From Desulfobacteraceae bacterium (lineage in GTDB: Bacteria > Desulfobacterota > Desulfobacteria > Desulfobacterales > Desulfobacteraceae): a DNA stretch of 12,984 bases. Both the position numbers and the translations under genes were made by a program. The DNA is taken from contig JAAEMC010000363.1 of NCBI GenBank assembly GCA_024225895.1, forward strand, positions 1-12,984, read 5' to 3'. Positions 7,167 through 11,647 of the stretch are shown here, in pieces (the stretch's first letter is position 1; each line of letters begins with the position of its first letter). Below the pieces are notes generated by a model, which did no database searches, was not told where the DNA came from, and worked only from the letters and a program-made list of their open reading frames with translations.

Positions 7167-7475
7167 TTATTTTGTCCCCCTCTTTTTTATGGTGTATGCT
7201 TGGAGAATTGCCTTAAGTATCCTGCCAAGGGTTGAACTTGGTTTTTTTAACTCGTCCCTGGCCTTAGCCAACTTTTCTACAGGGATAAAAAGGCGGGAAA
7301 AATTTTTATCTGATTCAACCTTTTCTTTAATGTGCCCGGGCAATCCGTTCCTGAATGTTGAAAACTGGTTCAACAACAGGTCTCCTGTGATGTTAGGCCC
7401 GACATAAACCAATGTCGGTTCCTTTTTTTGAACCGCTTTTTTTTGCGGTTTACGTTTCTTTGAGTCCTGAACCAT
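7167..7475 (-). CDS. Small phage protein of unknown function upstream of the sheath gene
   Basis: The 102-residue protein is basic at both ends. Residues 1-20 are a Lys-rich tail (KKRKPQKK, VQKKEP); the middle reads PTLVYVGPNITGDLL and LFIPVEKLAKARDELKKPSS; the C-terminus is LGRILKAILQAYTIKK. The 'YVGP', 'PVEKLA.AR..L..PSS.L' pattern resembles small proteins that sit between tail terminator and sheath genes in other contractile-tailed prophages, but I cannot name a function. It lacks the look of DUF2635, another small protein found in this place. The gene has one of the best ribosome binding sites in the window (AAGAGGAGGT, 9 bases before ATG 7475) and overlaps the end of the terminator-like gene by 26 bases. 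High expression suggests a structural or assembly role. Confidence 0.72.
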   Translation of the reverse strand: MVQDSKKRKPQKKAVQKKEPTLVYVGPNITGDLLLNQFSTFRNGLPGHIKEKVESDKNFSRLFIPVEKLAKARDELKKPSSTLGRILKAILQAYTIKKRGTK

Positions 7476-7983
7476 AGATTGTTACCTCCTCTTCAGGTGT
7501 CATGTTGTAAACTATTTCTGGAACTGACCATTTCGTAGTTATAGAACCAAAATAAAGTGGATGCGGTTGTGCAAGGCGATCATCTTCATCACCAAACTGC
7601 CATTGCAAAGGCAATTTCAACTTATATTTTTTTAAAAGAATCTGATTTTCTAAAACCAAACGTCTGCATCTGAACACCATGTTGTAAACATCGTGTTCGC
7701 CAGATTCGATATCCCCGGCTGTATAAGATCCACACAAGGTTTTAATTGTAACCAAAGAACCATCCTCATCATCTTGACCCTTCATAAATTGGTTGGTTAT
7801 TAAAGGATATGGGCTTTTTTGATTGTGATCAGGGTTATTGTTTTTTCTCTTTAAAGGGATATCACCGATAAAGAAATTGGGACTTATGTAATCGCCTGGT
7901 TCATTGTCCGGCTGCCGGAAAACCGTCTGGGAAAATTCCTCCTGTAGAATTCTTTCAAGCTCTTTTATAAGCAGATAAGACAT
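7450..7983 (-). CDS. Tail terminator / tail completion-like protein
   Basis: The 177-residue protein contains SPNFFIGDIPLKR (about 34-46), PYPLITNQFMKGQDDEDGS, a VTIKTLCGSYTAGD stretch, a helix with DVYNMVFRCRRLVLEN, and a C-terminal PLYFGSITTKWSVPEI strand pair. This order, with 'G..P.K......P......G.D.......V......G.Y......Y......R.R..L' and ending in 'YF..I.T.W..P', fits proteins annotated as tail terminators or completion proteins in contractile-tailed phages, which cap the tube and sheath at the neck. Its place between the gpZ-like gene and the sheath agrees with this. The ATG at 7983 overlaps the upstream stop by one base (TAATG). Function is inferred from pattern and position only. Confidence 0.66.
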   Translation of the reverse strand: MSYLLIKELERILQEEFSQTVFRQPDNEPGDYISPNFFIGDIPLKRKNNNPDHNQKSPYPLITNQFMKGQDDEDGSLVTIKTLCGSYTAGDIESGEHDVYNMVFRCRRLVLENQILLKKYKLKLPLQWQFGDEDDRLAQPHPLYFGSITTKWSVPEIVYNMTPEEEVTIYGSGLKET

Positions 7984-8549
7984 TACCTGGCCCCCGCTTT
8001 TTGAAGTGCATAATTGATTTCGTGATTCAAAGAACGAGAAAACCGCTGTTGTGCATTGAGTTCAATCTCTTTTGCGATCTCAGGTTTATCCAGCATCTGG
8101 GCGATGGCATAAGAAAATTTTTCGTCAATGGGCAGCCGATCCTTACCTCGCCGTTGAAACAAACCGACATGACCGCTTTTTTTCATTCTGGCGATGAAGG
8201 AATGCTTTAAAATTTTTCGGGTATTTTTAACCTTGACACTGACACCAGCCTTTGGTTTTCTTCCCTCTGGTTTTTTGGGCCGGGCTCCAAAATCGATCAA
8301 TGGTATTTTACTGCCGGAAGCAATCGCAGTCGCTTCCAATATACCCCCGGACTTATCGATCCTGAAGCTTTTACGGATCAAGGAAGGCTTGACATTGTAT
8401 TCCTTCTTAACCGCCTTGACTGCATCCGTTCGAACGCCTTTTACCGCCCGGTCAATAGCTCTTTTAATGCCTCGTTCAGCAGTCTTGCCAAAAGCCATCA
8501 GGAAGGCGGCGGCTTTTTCATTCTCATGTTTATTGATATCTATTCTCAC
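7983..8549 (-). CDS. Z: Prophage minor tail protein Z (GPZ) family
   Basis: The 188-residue, strongly basic protein contains FGKTAERGIKRAIDRAVKGVRTDAVKAV (residues about 20-47) followed by a short loop and YNVKPSLIRKSFRI, then SGSKIPLIDFGARP and HSFIARMKKSGHVGLFQRRGKDRLPI. The 'A.....N....R....A......A..Y.V....I.K..' start and the 'F.A...SGH.G.F.R.GK.R.PI.E' segment are characteristic of the gpZ/minor tail protein family, placed at the head-tail neck in lambda-like and Mu-like phages. The start is GTG at 8549 in a GTGA overlap with the upstream gene's stop codon, so it is probably translationally coupled. The lysine and arginine richness is usual for the family. Confidence 0.83.
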   Translation of the reverse strand: MRIDINKHENEKAAAFLMAFGKTAERGIKRAIDRAVKGVRTDAVKAVKKEYNVKPSLIRKSFRIDKSGGILEATAIASGSKIPLIDFGARPKKPEGRKPKAGVSVKVKNTRKILKHSFIARMKKSGHVGLFQRRGKDRLPIDEKFSYAIAQMLDKPEIAKEIELNAQQRFSRSLNHEINYALQKAGAR

Positions 8550-8881
8550 AATGACACATTCCTATAAAAATGGATTTCATACATGCCGGATGGTTCGGCC
8601 ACACGATCAATTGTCCAATAATCACCACGATTCATTTTAGATGGATCAAAATTCAGATAAACCTCATCACCCCATGCAGGACGGACATTGACGGCATCCT
8701 GCATGATAAAAACCTTTTTGCGCTCAATACCGGTTTCAAAATCTTGGTTCCCTTCAGATTCAACATCACAAACCAATGCCACCAGCTGAGTATTGTCCCA
8801 ATCAATGGGGACAGCATGAGCATCCAGGTTAAATTGATTGACCTGCATTTCAGAAGCTGACAATTCCTTTAAAGTACTCAA
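8546..8881 (-). CDS. Head-tail joining protein-like (lambda gpFII type)
   Basis: The 111-residue protein contains an early HAVPIDWDNTQLVALVCDVE region, KKVFIMQDAVNVRPAWGDEVY (about 54-74) and YWTIDRVAEPSGMYEIHFYRN at the end. The pattern 'K.VF....D...RP..GD........Y.IDRV....GMYEI' is that of small beta-barrel head-tail attachment proteins. Position between capsid and tail genes agrees. I chose TTG at 8881 as start: AGAAGGGGGG lies 5 bases upstream, no ATG is nearby except one 11 codons inside, and the TTG forms a TTGA overlap with the stop of a 20-codon ORF. The gpZ-like gene follows with a 4-base overlap. Family assignment is moderate. Confidence 0.6.
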   Translation of the reverse strand: MSTLKELSASEMQVNQFNLDAHAVPIDWDNTQLVALVCDVESEGNQDFETGIERKKVFIMQDAVNVRPAWGDEVYLNFDPSKMNRGDYWTIDRVAEPSGMYEIHFYRNVSL

Positions 8882-8940
8882 ATGCGCCCCCCTTCTAACC
8901 GCAAAGAGAATTCCAGTATGAACTCTAAAGGATGAGCCAT
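8878..8940 (-). CDS. Candidate 20-codon small ORF between holin-like and head-tail joining genes
   Basis: The frame encodes MAHPLEFILEFSLRLEGGRI and then TGA. It starts at ATG 8940, one base after the stop codon of the holin-like gene, with an AGAGG element 9 bases before the ATG. Its TGA overlaps the TTG start of the downstream gene in a TTGA arrangement. It thus exactly fills the only gap here, and the two junctions look like those of the real genes around it. The peptide is an amphipathic helix candidate. It may be a genuine small protein or a leader that couples translation into the weak TTG start. No family is recognised. Confidence 0.45.
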   Translation of the reverse strand: MAHPLEFILEFSLRLEGGRI

Positions 8941-8941
8941 T

Positions 8942-9253
8942 TTATATAACCTCTTTTTTTGCTGCAGCTTTTATCAGCCTTGTTTTCAAAAGGAGCAAAA
9001 CATCCCTGGACGCATACCCGGATATCCCGATGATGGCCGATTTAACGCCCATATGCATATTCATGGATTGCAATAGGTAATGAACCACCAGGCCAACAAA
9101 GCCAGCCGTCAGCATGCCCACGCACAAGCTCCAAAGTGAAAATTCTTTTTTCGACTTGTTCAGGTAAGAAACAGCCCCGCCGATGGCTGGCAAACCTACG
9201 ACCGTTAATATCGGCCAAAAATTATTTACGAGTTCCTTAATCCATTCAGGCAT
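8942..9253 (-). CDS. Small holin-like membrane protein (LydA-type phage holin family)
   Basis: From ATG 9253 the product has 103 residues with three hydrophobic segments: FWPILTVVGLPAIGGAVSYL, SLWSLCVGMLTAGFVGLVVHYLL and VKSAIIGISGYASRDVLLLL, then a basic C-terminus (KTRLIKAAAKK). The 'GISGYASRDVL.LL' third segment resembles the LydA-like phage holin family. Holins make holes in the inner membrane and time lysis, but no endolysin is adjacent and the gene lies among head genes, so another membrane role is possible. Start choice is uncertain: an AAAGG is 8 bases before ATG 9253 and an AGGGG 7 bases before ATG 9259; a TTG at 9274 precedes both ribosome binding sites and is unlikely. Confidence 0.62.
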   Translation of the reverse strand: MPEWIKELVNNFWPILTVVGLPAIGGAVSYLNKSKKEFSLWSLCVGMLTAGFVGLVVHYLLQSMNMHMGVKSAIIGISGYASRDVLLLLKTRLIKAAAKKEVI

Positions 9254-9278
9254 TTGCATATCCTTTCCCCTCAAAGGA

Positions 9279-9605
9279 TCAGGCGTTTAAAAGAACGGAT
9301 ACGGCTTCAACATCTTCCGCTGCTGCAGCAAATGATTTACCTGCATAAGTGTTTCCTGATGATGATGTGGTTATATTGCCAGCAGATGTCAGATAAACAG
9401 ATACGCCCTGGTTAATGGCAGCGCTTGTCTTTGCAAGTGCCCAAACTTCTGAAACGGCAACGCTGCCGGTTTCTTGATCTTCAAGATCAACAAGAGCAAT
9501 GCCTACAAGTTCACCAACAATTACAGGATCCCCGGAAGGTATTACCGAACCTGTGGTATTTGTATAATCCAGGACATCACCTGTTTGGATACGATTTAAA
9601 GCCAT
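9279..9605 (-). CDS. Capsid accessory protein, DUF2190 family
   Basis: The 108-residue protein begins with NRIQTGDVLDYTNTTGSVI and continues PSGDPVIVGELVGIALVDLE, then VAVSEVWALAKTSAAINQG and YAGKSFAAAAEDVEAVSVLLN at the end. The 'G..L.YTN..G..I.SGD.V.VG...GIA..DI..G..G...V.GV..L.K' pattern is that of DUF2190 proteins, small beta-rich proteins made directly after the major capsid protein and thought to be capsid decoration proteins. The gene follows the capsid stop codon by 47 bases. The ATG at 9605 has a strong AAGGAGA element 8 bases upstream, fitting a protein needed in many copies. Confidence 0.85.
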   Translation of the reverse strand: MALNRIQTGDVLDYTNTTGSVIPSGDPVIVGELVGIALVDLEDQETGSVAVSEVWALAKTSAAINQGVSVYLTSAGNITTSSSGNTYAGKSFAAAAEDVEAVSVLLNA

Positions 9606-9652
9606 GTTGAAATTCTCCTTTGCTTTAGATTCTTAAAATATTTGAATGACGG

Positions 9653-11062
9653 CTATTTGCCCGGATTTTTGACAATCTTTGAAGACATTGCGCCCACGCC
9701 AAAATCCAGACGGCATTTGAATTTGATTCCGTCAGTATCAAAATCAACTTTATCCTCAAGATACGGGGCTTGAACACCGTCAAGGAATGCAACCTCGATG
9801 GTATCTGCAGCCGTCTTATCCGGGAACAAGAACCAGGCATCCTCATCATAATTATCCTGGGTAGAATCAATGATAGGGGTAAGTTTGCCCTTAAACGGAT
9901 TGATTACTCCTGACGATTTGCCATCCTCCGGCAACGCTGCAGAAAGCAGAACAATATCAATGTCTGTTTCGTGATTTGAGCCTGCAACCAAAAACCGGCT
10001 CACAAGGTTCAAATTTGCTTTTCCACCCGGATCCTTGAACTTGCGCATCAGTTTTCTGCCTTCGGACAGGGTTTCAACGCTGGGTTTGCCCCCGGTTGAG
10101 CAAATGTTCTTATGGGTATCATGAAACAGCGTTTTGCCGCTTGAAAGTGTGGGGTTGCTGTTCAATAGATTAAACACATGATTGTTAATGGTTCTTTTGC
10201 CAGCCGCGCCAAACATGTTGGGGATCTTCAAGAACACACGCATATCATCATTTATGATCATAGTCCGTGAAAGATAGAACATGTTTCCAAATGTCCTGAT
10301 TGCATAGGATTCGCCGGTTTCAGACAGTTTTACCTCTTTGTACTCTCCATTTTCATTGAGCAAAGAAAGCTGGGGAAGTGCAGACACATCAATACTCTGC
10401 ATGGGTTTAAAGTCTGTGGCATCCACAACATTGCAGAACGAATCCCAGGTCACGGGGGCCTCTTGCCAGGATTGCATTAATTTTTTGTTTGCAACATTGG
10501 ACATGATTAACGGAAAATCACTGGTGCTTGAACCGATTACACCCCTCATGCCCAAAGCAGTGGCAGCAAGCTCAAGCTTGTTTAAGCCTCTGACGGATCC
10601 ACCGGCAATGATGACGGATTCTTCTGCAATTCTCAAAAGAGACCGGCCCCGGAAATCTTCATGGCCAAGTGCAGGCTTTTCAATAGGAATTTGGGATCTC
10701 ATACAGATCCCATCAATGGCAGCATCCCTGAATTTATCACCGGCATCTGCCACGATTTCAGTACGATTTGAACCCAGCGCCTTATTTCCTTTTTCCATTT
10801 TTCTAAAAATCTCTTCTGACACCTGCTCAAGGGAAAGCCCTCTTTCAATAAAACCGTCTGCAGATTCTAAATCAATACAAGCCACCTGGCATCTTTGCTG
10901 AATGGCCTGAACCCTTTTTCTTTCTGCCCTGGCCCCCTCCTCTTTTGCCCTGGAGATTTCGGCATCAGATACCTTTTGCGTTTCCTTTGCAGCAGACCGG
11001 GTTTCATTTTCAACTTGGGTCTCGTCTTTTCTGGTCTGCTTTTTCTCGTCACTCTTTGGCAT
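9653..11062 (-). CDS. Candidate nested product: scaffold-capsid without protease (internal start)
   Basis: An in-frame ATG at 11062 (codon 196 of the fusion) would give a 469-residue scaffold-plus-capsid protein starting MPKSDEKKQTRKDE. It is preceded by AGAGGAG ending 9 bases upstream, as good as the ribosome binding sites of the separate genes nearby. The ATG falls exactly where the protease domain ends and the charged linker begins. Lambda makes its scaffold Nu3 from a similar internal start within the protease gene C. Capsid protein is needed in hundreds of copies and protease in few, so such an arrangement would solve a dosage problem. This is inferred from sequence alone. Confidence 0.5.
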   Translation of the reverse strand: MPKSDEKKQTRKDETQVENETRSAAKETQKVSDAEISRAKEEGARAERKRVQAIQQRCQVACIDLESADGFIERGLSLEQVSEEIFRKMEKGNKALGSNRTEIVADAGDKFRDAAIDGICMRSQIPIEKPALGHEDFRGRSLLRIAEESVIIAGGSVRGLNKLELAATALGMRGVIGSSTSDFPLIMSNVANKKLMQSWQEAPVTWDSFCNVVDATDFKPMQSIDVSALPQLSLLNENGEYKEVKLSETGESYAIRTFGNMFYLSRTMIINDDMRVFLKIPNMFGAAGKRTINNHVFNLLNSNPTLSSGKTLFHDTHKNICSTGGKPSVETLSEGRKLMRKFKDPGGKANLNLVSRFLVAGSNHETDIDIVLLSAALPEDGKSSGVINPFKGKLTPIIDSTQDNYDEDAWFLFPDKTAADTIEVAFLDGVQAPYLEDKVDFDTDGIKFKCRLDFGVGAMSSKIVKNPGK

Positions 11063-11647
11063 TTTTTTTGTCTCCTCTATTTTAAATTTTTGGCTCCTGG
11101 CCTTGGCGTACTCATCAGCACCAATGGGAGTGGCAGACAATTCCCTTAGCTCCCAGGACGTAACAACTTTCACCGGGCCGTCATATTCAACACCGCCAAT
11201 AATCTGTTTTTGTCCTTCCGGGATCCAATAGGATCCGTTTGGCTTAACTCGATACCCAACAGAATAATCAGTTAAGTGTCCTTCTTTTGTTTTTTGGGCA
11301 GCGCTGGCACCTTCCGGGGTTTCTGAATATGTCACTTCTGCTTGCAATGCTTTGGCCCCTCCAACCTCAACAACTTCAAAATCTGCAGCGCTGCCCAGGA
11401 CATCCTCAACACCATGCCGTGAATGACTGTTTAAAAGCGGCACCTGGCCGGATTCAGGAAGAATGCAGCCATCCATCCTCAAGATTTCATCCACAAAATC
11501 ATACCGATCATAATCAAACACCCTTGTGGGCTTTTCAGTGGTTGCAATGGCCCTGACAGAATTGGCTGTTTCATCAAATGTTTGGGGTGCCATTGACACC
11601 GCTCTTGTGATCAAATCATTTTTTGAAAGTTCGATATTCTTAGGCAT
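9653..11647 (-). CDS. Prohead protease / scaffold / major capsid protein fusion
   Basis: The 664-residue protein has three parts. Residues about 25-185 are an HK97-type prohead protease: His75 in PLLNSHSR, Ser129 in TDYSVGYRV and the following WELRELSATPIGAD strand are the expected catalytic-site elements. Residues about 190-290 are charged, helical and scaffold-like (KKQTRKDETQ, EISRAKEEGARAERKRVQ). Residues about 325-664 are the capsid protein, with SSTSDFPLIMSNVANKKLM, ETGESYAIRTFGNMFYLSR, KTLFHDTHKN and a C-terminal DGIKFKCRLDFGVGA. Such protease-capsid fusions are known in other prophages. In procapsids the protease cuts away the linker so the shell can mature. The ATG at 11647 overlaps the portal stop by 8 bases and has AGGAGGG 11 bases upstream. 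A second strong start lies at codon 196. Confidence 0.9.
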   Translation of the reverse strand: MPKNIELSKNDLITRAVSMAPQTFDETANSVRAIATTEKPTRVFDYDRYDFVDEILRMDGCILPESGQVPLLNSHSRHGVEDVLGSAADFEVVEVGGAKALQAEVTYSETPEGASAAQKTKEGHLTDYSVGYRVKPNGSYWIPEGQKQIIGGVEYDGPVKVVTSWELRELSATPIGADEYAKARSQKFKIEETKKMPKSDEKKQTRKDETQVENETRSAAKETQKVSDAEISRAKEEGARAERKRVQAIQQRCQVACIDLESADGFIERGLSLEQVSEEIFRKMEKGNKALGSNRTEIVADAGDKFRDAAIDGICMRSQIPIEKPALGHEDFRGRSLLRIAEESVIIAGGSVRGLNKLELAATALGMRGVIGSSTSDFPLIMSNVANKKLMQSWQEAPVTWDSFCNVVDATDFKPMQSIDVSALPQLSLLNENGEYKEVKLSETGESYAIRTFGNMFYLSRTMIINDDMRVFLKIPNMFGAAGKRTINNHVFNLLNSNPTLSSGKTLFHDTHKNICSTGGKPSVETLSEGRKLMRKFKDPGGKANLNLVSRFLVAGSNHETDIDIVLLSAALPEDGKSSGVINPFKGKLTPIIDSTQDNYDEDAWFLFPDKTAADTIEVAFLDGVQAPYLEDKVDFDTDGIKFKCRLDFGVGAMSSKIVKNPGK
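11060..11078 (-). promoter_or_regulatory. Internal ribosome binding site and ATG; A AAA AAA run
   Basis: On the minus strand the order is AGAGGAG, AC, seven A, then ATG. The purine-rich element is a near-consensus ribosome binding site. The seven A form an in-frame A AAA AAA heptamer (ACA AAA AAA ATG). A -1 slip there would read Asn-Ala-Lys-Glu and stop at TGA, releasing a 199-residue protease. Confidence 0.5.

Noticed and set aside
7431..7450. Hairpin AACCGC-T8-GCGGTT as a plus-strand terminator
   Set aside because: The T-run is in the loop, not after the stem, it is inside coding sequence, and there is no plus-strand gene to terminate.
8194..8640. 148-codon open frame on the plus strand
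   Set aside because: Antisense to the gpZ-like and joining-like genes, low-complexity hydrophobic sequence, no ribosome binding site of note.
9260..9274. TTG at 9274 as the start of the holin-like gene
   Set aside because: The ribosome binding site elements AGGGG and AAAGG lie downstream of it; ATG 9253 or 9259 fits better.
10338..10901. 187-codon open frame on the plus strand
   Set aside because: It lies wholly antisense to the capsid fusion, shows no known family pattern, and the minus-strand protein is clearly real. It arises from codon bias on the opposite strand.
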